Of a stretch of DNA of 64,000 bases, positions 49,582 to 60,800 are shown piece after piece. The stretch's first letter is position 1. Each line of letters opens with the position of its first letter. Below the pieces are notes generated by a model. The model was not told where the DNA came from. It did no database searches and worked only from the letters and a program-made list of their open reading frames with translations. The translations under genes and the position numbers were made by a program. Origin of the DNA: Daedaleopsis sinensis (lineage: Eukaryota > Basidiomycota > Agaricomycetes > Polyporales > Polyporaceae); contig CM066306.1 in the NCBI GenBank assembly GCA_033807695.1, positions 3,968,001 to 4,032,000 of the forward strand, written 5' to 3'.

Positions 49582-50219
49582 GTATGGCGGCGAAACCTAG
49601 CCCGTCCGAGTGTGCTGACACCAACGTTGCCCATGCAGGCTGCTCACGCCGCTAGGACGAGGTCTGAAATCCAGTCAAAACCGTGATTTCATTGCTATCG
49701 GGCAGTTTGGATCACCAAATCGCCCACAACATGCGGAATATTGCAGGTACCGCGGTGCGACGTGGCTCGTATGAACGTACTGACACTCCTGTCATATGTC
49801 CAGACTGCTCGCGACGTCCGGGTGATGTTTCAAATTCGACCGAGCCCGAATTCATGGATTTCGGGGCCTTTGGTGCACCAAACCGCGCATTCGAAACTCA
49901 CGGAAACATCCAGGTACCGCGGTGCGAGCTGGTTCATCTGAGTGTACTGACGCCTCGTTCGCATGTACAGGACGCTAGCGACATTCGGACGACATCGGAA
50001 ATGCGGTCGGAACCGCGAGTTCATGGGTGTCAGGCCACTCGGGTGCACCAAATCGCACAGAACTCACGCACAGAGGCAGGTACCGCGTTGCGATCTGGTT
50101 CATCGGAGTGTACTGACATCTCGTTCGCACATACAGGCTGCTCGCGACGGCCGGACGACGTTCTGATTGCGGTCATGACCGCAGATTCATGGGTGGCGGG
50201 CACTTGGATGCACCAAGTA
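49582..50219 (+). repeat. Array of exon-intron modules: four 57-bp introns, period 165-167 bp
   Basis: Four intron-like segments, each exactly 57 bp, lie at 49582-49638, 49747-49803, 49914-49970 and 50080-50136. Each starts GTACCGCG or GTATGGCG, has TGTACTGAC/TGTGCTGAC about 20 nt before the end, and ends in CAG. The intervening exon-like segments are 108, 110 and 109 bp and similar to one another (GCTGCTCGCGACG...TTCATGG...TGCACCAAA...). A fourth, partial one follows. Their lengths are not multiples of three in common, so no shared reading frame is kept. It is a degenerate tandem repeat whose splice signals are better conserved than its exons. Repeated in copy B at 61156-61793. Confidence 0.85.
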
Positions 50220-50266
50220 CTACGGCACCCTCTACGATTTCTACCACAGCGCGGCCGGAAATAGGT

Positions 50267-50289
50267 GTCCAGTGCCTTTGGCACTGGAC
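50267..50289. repeat. Perfect 10-bp-stem hairpin (also 61841-61863)
   Basis: GTCCAGTGCC, loop TTT, GGCACTGGAC. It lies just after the module array. It resembles a bacterial terminator in shape but has no T-run and the context is eukaryotic. Confidence 0.85.
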
Positions 50290-51029
50290 GACGCACGCAG
50301 AGAGTCCGGACCGATGATGAGCCATGTCTTGCGACTGACGTGCAGACAGACAGGCCCACACCATCCATCCGGGCTCACCACACATCCCAGAGCTCTCGTT
50401 CGAACCGAGACATGTTTGGCTCGACTTCGACATTGCGGGAGCTGCAATGCGACTACTCCAGGCCACGACAGCATCAACGATTCGTCTCCGATGATGCTCT
50501 CGCGGTCTGGAAGCCGATACACGGAACCGAACCCCGCACTAGTAGCTCCCGGTGACAGCAGCAAGACACAGACGGGACTCACCGTTTACTGCACTGCCCG
50601 GGATCTGCGTCGGAAATGGAGTCGAGTGCACACATGTCTTGCCCGCGCATTTCGAACGGAGGATTCCGAGAGTTAATCGACGTGCTTCTGCTATTCAACA
50701 TGTCAGTCATGCGCCATAATTCATTCAGGAGGAGATCAGCACTGACTTACCATCTTAAAGCGCAGTGCCTAGGTGCTCGTAGGCAACGAGCTGGCCTGCT
50801 GACGGGTGGAGCTGATGGGCGGGATGAGCCGTCAGTTCGGGCATGTAGCGGCACACATGGAACGGGTGACGTACCGTCTTGACGCCAGGGGAGAGATTCC
50901 CGGTAGATATCCCAAAAGAGATCCGGTACCGACCTAATGTGCAAGTATCAGAGGTCGGAAAGATTAACGAGTCGGAAATACCTACTGTCCGCCGGGACCT
51001 CCCACGAGAGCGAGCGACGCGCCGTTCGT
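50290..51029. other. Anonymous region of the right-hand unit (copy at 61864-62603)
   Basis: Short open frames only; no domain and no convincing gene model. The sequence continues the module-like style with scattered GTGAGT/GTACGT motifs. Confidence 0.4.
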
Positions 51030-51425
51030 GTGCAGATGCTGCTATCAAACACATGGAGTGAGTTGGTGCCAGCAGAGTGAGCATACCTGAGAGCATGCTA
51101 CAAGCATTCATCGCGTACTGATCCTGTCGTGTAGTCTACCTGCCGTCTGTGCTTCAAGGGTGAGCCAGCATGCCAGAAACGTACTGGCAAGGGGGGACGC
51201 ATGCTTACCGGACTCCGAGTCTTCGTGCGCGGTTGCTGCTATCAGGCACGCGGCGTGAGTGGTTGCCGACCCTTGAGTAGACAGGCACATACCGGAAAGG
51301 CTGCTACAGCATCCATCACGCGTTGATGCTGTCGCTGAGTAGTCTATTGCCACCTGACGGTTTCGAGAGTGAGCCAGCGTGGCAGAAAAGTACCGGGCAA
51401 CACGTGCTTACTGCAATACATCGAG
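51030..51425. repeat. Two diverged 197-bp tandem units (also 62604-62999)
   Basis: The units align at an offset of 197 bp (for example TGCTGCTATCA at 51037 and 51234), with shared landmarks in order: GTGAGT, GCATCCATC/GCATTCATC, TGAGCCAGC, GTACTGGCAA/GTACCGGGCAA, and TGCTTAC. Identity is roughly 70 percent by eye. Confidence 0.8.
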
Positions 51426-52567
51426 TCGTCTCGGATGGTGTGCATATGGTATCCTGAGAAAGAATGAGGAGTCAGCTATACACATCTCAGCACGACGTCG
51501 GGACTCTTACCACGGTCTACGTGCAAATGGTGGTCGCGCACAGGAGAGGCGACGGGATCTACTGGGAACAGATGCATCAGGCGATGACGACATGGTTGCC
51601 GGCCCGGGACGGACCCGTCCGGTGGCTGAAGATACAGGGCGTGGACGGACTGACCTTGTCCGTAGCATCCAAGGGGGATGTGTGCGTGCAAAGGGAGGTA
51701 AAGCAGACCGAGAGCAGCGACCGGGAGAGTGGAGTAGCGGACACAGAGGGGTGATGTGGAAAGGGCTTGGAGGGGATACACTGAGCTGAAGGTGAGTGCA
51801 AGGCTGGCAGCAGCTCACAGTCAGGATGTACATACTTATACTCCTCACAGGTGGCCCGTGCGCAGATCGCTTCCCGGCTTACGCGTCTGACGTCTCCAAG
51901 CGACGACATCTCGGGGCGAACAGGCTGAGGCTTCCGGACTGTCGTCCACCAACCAGCGAGGGACACGGACAAGCTTGAGCCGCACATGGGACACCACTCC
52001 ACTTTCAGCACGGCCGCAGAAGCTAGTGTCGTGCCCAGACCTCGCTTGGCATCGCTTCTCTTAGCGAGCGCCGCATGAGACTGATGGATGCAATTAGGGC
52101 GGTACTTTTGGGGTGCCGGGGTGGGAGGAAAGGGTCTCTCCGCAACAGAATCACATCCCTGGATGTTGCGGCCGGATACAGCAGAGAAATAGTGTGAGAG
52201 TCCTAATTGGTGGCTTCGCTTAAGTACCTACTGATGCGATTTGAGCGCAGGAAGGCTGGAGGAGCAGGACAATATGGGACAGGCTCGGATGTGCGGGCCC
52301 AGCAAGCTAGTAGTACTTGGTACAATCCTCCTTCTTTACTAGCACTTAAAGTGTACAGTACTTGCTCATGCCGGATGCGCACTGTGTTCTCTTGAATCTC
52401 GTCTCGAAATCAGTGCAGCTGTGGAGTCCCAGAGCAACAGGCCAGGATCATGCTTGCGTTCACTCGCACCAGACGCGTGAACTGAGCGCCAGTGCATGCA
52501 GTCTCGTCATATTCCAATCTCGATCTTCGGCAATCTTGTCCCCCTCCTCCGGGAGTCACTGGTTCAG
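51426..52567. other. Anonymous region (copy of its first 1001 bp at 63000-64000)
   Basis: An intron-like segment with GTGAGT donor and CAG acceptor lies at 51791-51850, followed by a short coding-like stretch (VARAQIASRLTRLTSPSDD). I cannot connect it to a gene. No RNA genes are seen. Confidence 0.4.
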
Positions 52568-53395
52568 ACTAGGCTCGTACCCAGCCTGTTCGGTGATGAC
52601 TTTTCAAACTCCGTTGTGAGGATCACAGTACAGGCTGGGCCGATCGGTCGCCCTTTAGTCGGGGAGGCACCGTGTGAATTCGTACTTAGCAGCTTTCGGA
52701 CTCTCGCTCTGAGAGAAACTCCAAAGTACCCGTCCATGTAGAGCAGTTTTGTATATACTATGCGGCGTCAGGAGAGAGCACAATGAAGTTAGCACTCACT
52801 CAAAAAATCTCAGCCAGCCATATCAAAAACCGAATGATACAAGGGTCGAAAACTGACGGTCGAGCCAGTTGCCTACTACTAGTGGGACATGAGCTATACT
52901 GTTAGTAAGTGTAGCAGCGTCCTATGGCCTCAAAAATAGGTATACAAGCTACTGACTACTATCAGACTGCCTACAACCCCTTCTACCCCATGCTGAGTGG
53001 CAAGAGAGCATTCAACAATGCATTCAAAGCTACCCTTGGGCGAGCTTGAGAGCGCCTAGTATACAACTTAGCGCCCCTTAGCCGCCTGTGTGCATATGCA
53101 CCCAACGGACACACATTCAACGTATATTACAGTGAGTCGTATCCTTTTCACCATAAGAACTACATATAGTACCATTGACAGGGTGCAAGAACCCGTCGCT
53201 TAAATTTTATGGGCAGAAGGGTATACAGAAATACGTGCTACCTTCGTAAAAGCACCAAGAGACTTGCACAGATTCTGCTAAGGACGAATTCACACGGTGC
53301 CTCCCCGACTAAAGGGCGACCGATCTGCCCAGTCGGTATGGCGAGCTACCCCCCGTTCAAACTCCGCTCGCCTACCGACTGGGTACGAGTCTAGG
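52568..53395. mobile_element. Inverted-repeat element with hairpins in both arms (non-autonomous TIR/foldback candidate)
   Basis: Positions 52642-52692 and the complement of 53275-53325 match at about 50 of 51 bases (…CGGTCGCCCTTTAGTCGGGG…CGTGTGAATTCG…). Outward, each arm continues into a hairpin: CCCAGCCTGT/ACAGGCTGGG (52580-52639) on the left, and CCCAGTCGGTA.GGCGAGC with its complement (53328-53383, 18-bp stem with one bulge) on the right. Beyond these, CTAG.CTCGTACCC matches again out to 52568/53395. The ~580-bp interior is AT-rich and non-coding. No transposase is seen. The left part is also present in copy B at the window end only up to 52426-equivalent, so the second copy lies outside. 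Confidence 0.7.
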
Positions 53396-54924
53396 TTCAG
53401 ACCGTCGTCACATTCGCGCGATGGTCGTCTCCGCAATCAATCGGACCCTGGCACAATACTCTTGTCAGTCCGAGTTGCACATCGGATTCTCACTGTCACT
53501 TTCAAGCTGATTCTGAATCCCTGCGAGTCCCGGTGCCCCCAGGCCATCCACTCTTTGCATCACTTTAGACCTTATAGTACTGGATGAACTCGTGTGGCCG
53601 TGCTACTCTCCTGTGCTGCCAGAAGACTCGTTCTCAATGTATGTTGAAGTCAACAATAAATGGACTATAATTTGAATGTCACCTGCTAGCCATCCCAGTC
53701 GCCCGTTGACAGGTACACTTGGCAAACATCAATTAGTACTATAGTACAGAGCATGAAGATAGTATGTATATCGAGAGGGTGCCAGTTGGGGTGCAATCAG
53801 TCAGTAAATACTCGGCCCGGTCAGTGCGGTGCTGAAAGCGAAGACAGTCAATAAGTTTTCGCATGAACAGGAACGGAACTTTGTTCCGACGGTTGAGCTG
53901 CGAGGCATCAGCGCATCAGCACCAATGTGGTTAGCTTCAAGTGAAACCTCCGCTCAGCGGGTTGTCCGACGCTTGTCGCTCTGCCGATACCGCATAGCGG
54001 TGGTCCCGCCCACACAGAAAGCAGAGTGGGAGGGCCGAGCAGCTGCTCCTCAGACAGACAGATGCACCTCTCATGGACTGCTTGCGATGAGGGACTCCGA
54101 GTCGCTGAATGCGGCCCAGGGTGCAGGGTGAGGACGGAGTGAAGGCTCGGGGGAAGCGGGGATATTCACTCGCTTCGCCCGTGGTGCGCTAGCAGCGCTG
54201 CAATTATTTTTTCACGCAGCCAAGCCCGATCGGCCGCGCTGTAGTCAAGAGGTTCTGGGACTGCCACGTCTCGAATTTCGATGCGGGTCGGATACTAAGT
54301 TGGGTACTCGCCGACATGCTCTCTGTTTCAGATGCACGAGAAAGTGTCTCCAGGGCGGTGGAAGACACGGGGGCCTGAGAGCATTTGGTACAGACTTACA
54401 CGACGCGGGCGAGCGAGCAGGGTCACAGTGCATAGGGCCCATTCTGGCCGGCCTGGAACGGACCCTGCGCAAGCTGCGTGCGTGGTCGGAGGTAGCCCAG
54501 GTGCTCGGAGCTGTCTCAGACGCGTAGCTACCTTTTGATTTGCGCGAAAGCGTCTCTAGGAGGGAGAAGACGGGGACGAGCAGCCGGGCGTACGAGCAGT
54601 GTTCGGTACGCGGAGCGAGACGACGTGGGGGACCGGGACCGGTACAGCGCGAGAGAGCGGAGACGGCGGACGCGACGCCCCCCATATCTTGTCGAGATCT
54701 GGGGATAGTCATTTATGCATTTATGTAGTCCAAACAAACAACGCGTTCGCGTTCGCGTATTCCGAGTCGTATGGCGGAGGAGACGCCTACTTTCCCACCG
54801 ACCTCCTTCCTTCTTCCTCTCCCCATCCACGCCTCGCCGACTGGCATGCCCACTACTGAGTACTCGTCGTGACCCCCGCTGCTCGAAGGACGACGTCGAA
54901 CCCGGTCCGGAACTCTTCAAGGTC
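53396..54924. other. Anonymous region of copy A
   Basis: No gene recognised. AT content falls from about 54150 on. Several open frames around 54245-54900 overlap in both directions, typical of GC-rich non-coding DNA. No repeats seen by eye. Confidence 0.4.
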
Positions 54925-55238
54925 CACGGTACGCCCTCTCTGCATCATGCTCATGTTCTGTACCGCGTCGACGGCCGACGACGAACAGGCGCACTCCACA
55001 CGTCCTGCGGCCGGCCGTGTGGAAACGTCCCCGTCTATGTTTGTACGGCGGAACGCTCTTTTCGGCGATGTAGAGGACGGACACGGTACACCGTATCTGC
55101 ATCATGCTCACGTCCGGTACCACGTCGACGGCCGTCGACGACAAGGAGCACTCCACACGTCCTGTGGACGGCCGTGTGGAGTGCACCACCAGAGACGTCC
55201 TACGGCGGAACGCTCTTGTCCGCGCAGAATCGTGGAGG
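54925..55238 (+). repeat. Two diverged 157-bp tandem modules
   Basis: CACGGTACGCC at 54925 and CACGGTACACC at 55082 start two units; TGCATCATGCTCA occurs at 54941 and 55098, and TACGGCGGAACGCTCTT at 55044 and 55201. All are offset by 157 bp. Each unit starts with a GTAC donor-like site and contains TCCACACG...CGTGTGGA, an 8-bp-stem hairpin kept in both units although the loop differs. Confidence 0.85.
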
Positions 55239-55994
55239 ACGTACCTGCGCGGGCGTCTTGCGCTCGCACCGCTCGGAGACGGCGTGTGTGTCCGCGAGGG
55301 CCGAGGCGGACGCTGCGTGTCGGGGTGCAAGCGCACGGGCGGGACGAGTCTTCCGGGCGTCCGAGAACATCCCTCGCGGTCTGTGTTCGCAGAGGCCGTG
55401 GGGGATGCTCTGAATGCGGAGCTGGGAGCGAGTGCGCATGCGCATGCGGATTCGGGACGCGGGGCGGCGTTCGGCGAGGACCTGTGTGCGTACGAGCCGA
55501 GCCGAGCCGGTTCGGCGTACGCCCATGGACGGTCGTCGGCCTCGCGTTCACGTTCTCCGGAGTGAGCCGTGCTTGCGCGGGAGTGACTCGGGTACTTACC
55601 TACCTGCACGTGCCCGCAGCGGCACGGCTCGACGAGAGGGTCGACGTACCTGCGTGGCGGAGTGCACAGGACGGGGCATGGTACGTGGAGAGCGGTACGA
55701 ACCGCGTGGTACGCGAGACGGCGCGGCTCGCGCACCACGCGGAGGGGCTCCCGGCGTGGCTGACCCACGGACCGTCGCCCGAGGCCTTCGACGGCGAGGG
55801 GAGGGGCTGTCCGGACGGCGGAGTGCTGTGTTCGAGCGTTGTCAGCGGCATGGACGGGAGGACGTCATGGCACGGTACGCACCTTTGCAGACGCGGCGGA
55901 CGTGCGCCGGCGAGCTGCTCGACACGTCGTCAGTTCACGTGCATGCGGTACTCACCTGCGAGCTCAGGGAGCGTACGGCAGGGGGAACTCGACG
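55239..55994. other. Very GC-rich anonymous region
   Basis: Open in several frames on both strands for hundreds of codons (for example a 399-codon frame from 55414 and a 385-codon frame from 54869), none with a recognisable domain. I treat these frames as a by-product of base composition. Confidence 0.5.
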
Positions 55995-57133
55995 GTACGT
56001 GGTCGCACGCGCGTTCTCATCAGTGACTCACCATTTTCGGTACAGGATCGCGGGCGCGGTTGGAGGTCGCTGCCGGGAGGGTCCCGGTCCGTGGACATGG
56101 CTCGCAGCGCGCATCCGGTCTAGAGTGGGCGGGCGCTACTCGACGGTACGTCTCCCGGCTTTACTCTCGGGCGTCGGGAGCCGGCCAAGCGGCGGGGGGC
56201 GGGGGACGAGCGGGGGAGACGAAGTGAGACGGAGAGGGTGCGTGACTCACCGGTGCGTGGCTGATAGTCGGACGGCGGGCAGCACGTGCTGGTACGTGTC
56301 CCTCTCCGACTTCTGTCTGCTGCCGCCGAACGACGAGTTCTTCACCTGCATCTGGACTACCCCACAGAGGCGAGAGGGGTCGGGTGGAGGGCAGGAAGAG
56401 GCGGGAGTGCTCCCCCCACGACATCCTCCCTCCGCATCACCGTCCCCGCGCGCTGTACTAAACACGCGCGCACCCCCGTCCGTCCGCCCTCCCCACTCGT
56501 TCTGCTCACGGGTTCCGACGGCGGCGACGCACTTCGTACACAGTCCGGTTCGCGCCCGCGTTCGGATCGCGGACGGTACGGAAACGGTGAGCTGTTGGCG
56601 GCTGCGCGTTTAGGTCAACATCGCTGACGCATGGACGCGCAGAACACGTACAGCGCATCCTGTGCACGCAGAGAGGGGCATCGGAGGCGTCGACTGTGTC
56701 CAGCAGCGTGACACGACGGGCGAGAACAGCGGCCACGGTACGTCGTCGCACGCGCGTTGTGAGTTGGGGGCTCACCATCGTTGTTGGTACAGGATGGCGG
56801 GCGCGGCTGGAGAACGCTTCCGGGAGTGTCCCAGTACGCGATCGCGGTCGGCCGTGTGCGCATGCCCCGTGTTTGCAGCACGCACCCTGAGAAAAGAGGG
56901 CGGGAGGTGCGTGTCCCTGCTTGACATTTGGGGCGTTCGGAGCCGGAGAAGCAGGGGGGGAGAGAAGATGGTGGTGGCCGGAGGACAGAAGGACGACTCG
57001 GAGGGATAGCGTGCGGTACTCACCGGTGCGTATCTGTCTACTCTTTCGACAGTGCGAGGATGTCAGACGACGGGTACGTGCCGCTCTCCGTTTTCCGAGG
57101 CGCGGCGGCAAAAGCGAACGCGGAGGATGGTGG
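55995..57133 (+). repeat. Diverged long tandem repeat, offset 743-773 bp
   Basis: 55995-56095 (GTACGTGGTCGCACGCGCGTT, ..GACTCACCAT.., GGTACAG|GATCGCGGGCGCGG) matches 56738-56840 at an offset of 743. 56245-56330 (ACTCACCGGTGCGT, then GGTACGTGTCCCTCTCCGA) matches 57018-57093 at an offset of about 773. Both blocks contain a complete donor, branch-like CTCAC and CAG acceptor, so this too is a duplicated intron-exon module. Confidence 0.7.
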
Positions 57134-57253
57134 TGGTCGGAGGACAAGAAGGACGCGGTTTAGGCGCCCGTGTCTGGGCCGTCTTCTGTGCGGGAAGTGG
57201 GCGGGGGAGCTGGATGCTCGATATCTGTAGACACTCTGTATGCGCAGTGCATC

Positions 57254-57874
57254 TCAATAGCATGAGTCTAGCTGAGGACTCACCAAGTGCGCGTGCAAAG
57301 GACTGTAGCAGTAAAGGAGCACCCTGCACACGCTATATGCAGCGTCACGCCTCGGACAGGTATAATAGGTTACATACGCCTCGGACGGGTATAATAGGCT
57401 ATATACGCTCTGTCTCAAGCATTCCAGACGGTACGTTGTGGGTGTCGCGGCGGGCCGGGGACGCGAGGGAGGCGAGCAACGCGAGGGCCGGGGACGCGAG
57501 GGGACCGGGAGCAACGCCACAGGAGCGCAGAGGGAGCCGCACGCCGCGCACGATGGGACACGTCCAGAGAGGCGTGCACGAGCAGGCCTCGAGCACGAGC
57601 AGGCCTCGAGCACGAGCAGGCCTCGAGCAGAGGAGGAGGAAGGTAAGTTCAGTCGCAGAACGCGAGCAGCGTCACGGTCGCCTTTCCGCGCGCCATCGGA
57701 CACGGGCGCGTCATCTGTCTCTTGATGACACGGGATAACCGCTGAACTGATGGCCTGGGAATAAACCCTCTGCAAACGGTCGTAAGCGAACAGGAATATC
57801 GCAGCAAAGAGGATGAAGAGTTTGACGCGCAAGGAGCGTGGACGGTACTGGCCGAAGCGGGGGAGTGCGACCAT
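57254..57874 (-). CDS. Chimeric ORF: PC-esterase-like start and membrane anchor fused to novel sequence
   Basis: The minus-strand frame from the ATG at 57872-57874 repeats the first 27 codons of PC-esterase-like paralogue 2 (MVALPRFGQYRPRSLRVKLF plus ILFAAIF), including most of its signal anchor. It crosses the duplication junction at 57792/57793 and stays open for 179 further codons of unrelated, Arg/Pro/Ser-rich sequence. The complete original promoter (57875-58505) is retained, so transcription is plausible. The novel tail includes the 17-bp and 29-bp tandem repeats. Nothing indicates selection on the tail; it may be translated junk. The length of 206 codons in GC-rich DNA is not by itself significant. 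Confidence 0.35.
   Translation of the reverse strand: MVALPRFGQYRPRSLRVKLFILFAAIFLFAYDRLQRVYSQAISSAVIPCHQETDDAPVSDGARKGDRDAARVLRLNLPSSSSARGLLVLEACSCSRPARARLSGRVPSCAACGSLCAPVALLPVPSRPRPSRCSPPSRPRPAATPTTYRLECLRQSVYSLLYPSEAYVTYYTCPRRDAAYSVCRVLLYCYSPLHAHLVSPQLDSCY
57348..57405. repeat. 29-bp direct repeat, two units
   Basis: 57348-57376 and 57377-57405 share CGCCTCGGAC.GGTATAATAGG and TA.ATA with three or four differences. Confidence 0.85.
57577..57627. repeat. 17-bp minisatellite, three perfect units
   Basis: CACGAGCAGGCCTCGAG three times (57577-57593, 57594-57610, 57611-57627), each containing the palindrome AGGCCT and ending in CTCGAG overlap. There are no spacers. It lies 165 bp left of the duplication junction at 57793. 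Confidence 0.95.
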
Positions 57875-60800
57875 CGCGGTCGAGGTGGAACAGGTTGTTC
57901 AGCTGGACAAAACCAGCATCTTCGGCAACACTGAAAGACGTTAACTTGCGGCAATAATGATGTTTTGAGTCCATGTTTGAGGAGGTTTGAGTCCATCAAC
58001 GCGTTTGCTACTACGGAGATCAATCAAATATTAATTGCGAGTATACTTACGCGACAAAGATTCCGTAAAGCACTGTTCAGTAAGTACTAGACGTACTTAG
58101 TCTTCTGTTAAAGCTTCAAAAAGAGGATGATTATGTCGATGATTATAGAGGAGGAATGTGGCTAGCTAGTATAAGGTTACTGTATAAATGCTGATAAGAT
58201 TGTAGGTTTCTTATTGTAGTGGCTGTGTCTCTTGATTACGGAGTATACTAACGTCTATGCTTACGTCACTGGTGGTCAATAGAGTAGACTATTCTAATTT
58301 CTTCCTTTCCCCCCCTTCCTCCCCGACCACGACGCTCATCCTTGTTCATGCAAACATATGGCTCATAAGCGTGCTGATCGACCACTGGGCTGACTGAACT
58401 GCTCGTGAGCGACCCCAGCTTCGCTTGACACGACAATAACACTCAGCCTATCTAGCGAATACATCATCTTGCTAGGGCTCAGTCTGCAGGCTACAACAGC
58501 TCGACATGGTCGCACAGTCTGACAAACGCCTCGTATGGCATCCCCGAGGTCAAAACAAGTTCATAGTCGGAGGAAGCACCCAGATCACATTGTACGAATG
58601 GCTACCTCAGAACTCGGAGATTAAGCAGGTGGCGTCGCAGCTAGAGTTGAACCAGATGAAGGTGAGTCCTCCTCAACGCACACAACCCCCCCCCCCCCCC
58701 TTTCCCTCACCACCACGCGGCTAGTGCTTTGCTTGGTCTCCGGACGCACTTCTCGACGATCTTGTCGCCGTTGGATTCAGCAACGGACGCGTAGACCTGC
58801 TCCGCTTCGACGCTTCCAAGCATGCTCGAAATACACCCGCTGTATCGCTACCTGCGCGGAACACCCGCGCCTGCAACACGCTCGCGTTCTCTTCCGCCAA
58901 CTCAAACTATCTGGCTGTTGGTCTTGACAAAGTACGCAACGATCCCAGTCTTGTCATTTGGGATATCCAGTCCACCCTCCCCGCGTTGACTCTCGATGCA
59001 CCGTCACATCCCGACCCTACCACCCGAGTCCTTCCATCGCTGCCACGCGGAGATGGGGCCAGGGCGGGCGCCGACATGCGTGTTCTGCAACAGCACGCGT
59101 CTGCGGAGGTCGTGTCGACGCTTGCCTGGTTACCCAACAATTCGCAGCTCCTGCTAGCTGGCATCTCGCATCGCTGGCTGCAGCTCTATGACCTGCGCAA
59201 TCCTGCATCTTCGCCAGCGAAAGCGGCAAGCAAGGTTCACGGCATCGCCACTGACCCGATCGACACCCACCGTGTCGCATGCTTCAGCGAGGGCATCGTC
59301 TCCGTCTGGGATATCCGGCGCTTCACACAGCCCGTGCTCACTTTCACCGCGAAAGACGCGTCTGCAGACGGTGCGGACGGCGTCGTGTCTCCACACACGA
59401 GTGCTCGGGCAAAGGGCGCTCCAGCTGGGGCATCTGCCGCCCTTCCGCTCACCCATGTGGAGTTCTCGTCTTCGCGCAGAGGGACTCTGGCTACGCTTGA
59501 GCGTGACGCGAGCTACGTGCGCTTCTGGGACATTCGCGAAGCTCAGTTTGTCGAACTCGCCGCCCAGGAAAGCTCGCGCTCGCGTGAATCGTCTCGGTCT
59601 GGAGGAAAGGTGGTGAAGACGTCTTGGGTGAAGCCGTGGGCTGGCGCGGCGTCTTCCACTAGCCAGTCATCTCCGCCGCCGCCGCCGCCGCCGTCCGCGA
59701 CGCCTGGAGACGCGTTCCCGTACAGCCTCATCCTAGCAGACACACGGAGAAGTGAGTGACATTCTCTCGTGAAGTACCATGTGAGTCTAACCTGCGTGCT
59801 AGCCAAGGCATTCGCGCGCTCGTTCGCTTCATTTGCTCTGGTGCCAAGCTCGAAGCCGCACCCCCTCACCTCCAATGTGATGCTCGTCAATAAAGACGGT
59901 GATCTCGAACTGTACGCCGTACACGACACCCCCGTCCATCCGCCATGGAGCTCACGTGGCGACCTTGCACTTGGGGTTGGGTGCTCCTACACGATCGTTC
60001 CTGGCATCACGGACCCAACCCCTGCGCGTGAGCCTTGGGACCTCCTCGGCACACGACCTTCTCAACCGGGGTCCCGAGCATACTCGCTGGAACGCCGGGA
60101 GCTCACAGAGGAGGGCTCCGTCGCACGGCGGTCGCACGACTCTCTGTCGTCATTTGCGGCGCCTGCGCCCACGTTTGGTAGAGGGGACGAGGATGGGTTC
60201 CCTGCGCTGAGCCCCATCGGACCTTCTCCTGGGCGACGACGACATCGCATGCTCGCACCGGAGGCGCGAGAGAGTTGCCGTTCGAGTACACAGCGATTGG
60301 GAAGGGCACAGATGTCCCGAAGCGCTTCAAGTCGCGCGCGCATGGGCACGAGGGCCCTGGTGCGTGCCGGACGTTCGCGTGAGTGGCGAGAAGGAGGAGG
60401 GTGGTAACTTGCATTCGGTTGCTTGATATACGCTACACGCAAGGACGCTCCGCCCGCGCGTACGCCTCTCCCTGTCCTGCCGGGGAGCAAGTCAGCGGGC
60501 GAGTAGTACTGTTGTACAGTAAGTAAATAGTACTCTCTATTTATTGCTTCTCCCCGTTTCAAGGTCTGTGCGATTCGAGTTACGACGGCGCCGCTCCTGC
60601 GCGGCACGGACGTCTCCGCGAGCTCGCGCATATCGATGTCGTGGGATGCGATCTCGACCGTCTCGGGCCTCACCTGGCAGACTGCATTGCGCGTTCAGAT
60701 ATTCCGGATGACAGCGTCGTGTTGCACATCTCTCGACCTCCGAGGGTGGTCAGGACGCATGGGAGCGCGGCACATGCCCGTTCCTGTCCCGAAATCTGTC

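Larger units (their letters stand above)
46202..57792. repeat. Right-hand segmental duplication, copy A (11591 bp)
   Basis: 46202 onward aligns with 57793 onward, at offset 11591 falling to 11574 after small deletions in copy B. The left edge lies within exon 1 of PC-esterase-like paralogue 2. Contents: divergent promoter, truncated Mios gene, and anonymous DNA with nested repeats. The end of the unit (…CTGCAAACGGTCGTAAGCGAA) abuts the start of copy B directly. Confidence 0.96.

Noticed and set aside
50267..50289. Rho-independent terminator
   Set aside because: Shape fits but no T-run follows and the surrounding genes are eukaryotic.
52740..53270. LTR retrotransposon interior
   Set aside because: AT-rich non-coding, flanked by inverted rather than direct repeats; no polymerase or integrase motifs.
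54869..56613. Overlapping 385- and 399-codon ORFs
   Set aside because: Mutually overlapping frames in very GC-rich repeat DNA, no recognisable motif.
57577..57627. CRISPR-like repeats
   Set aside because: Units are directly adjacent without spacers and the context is a fungal nuclear genome; a simple minisatellite.
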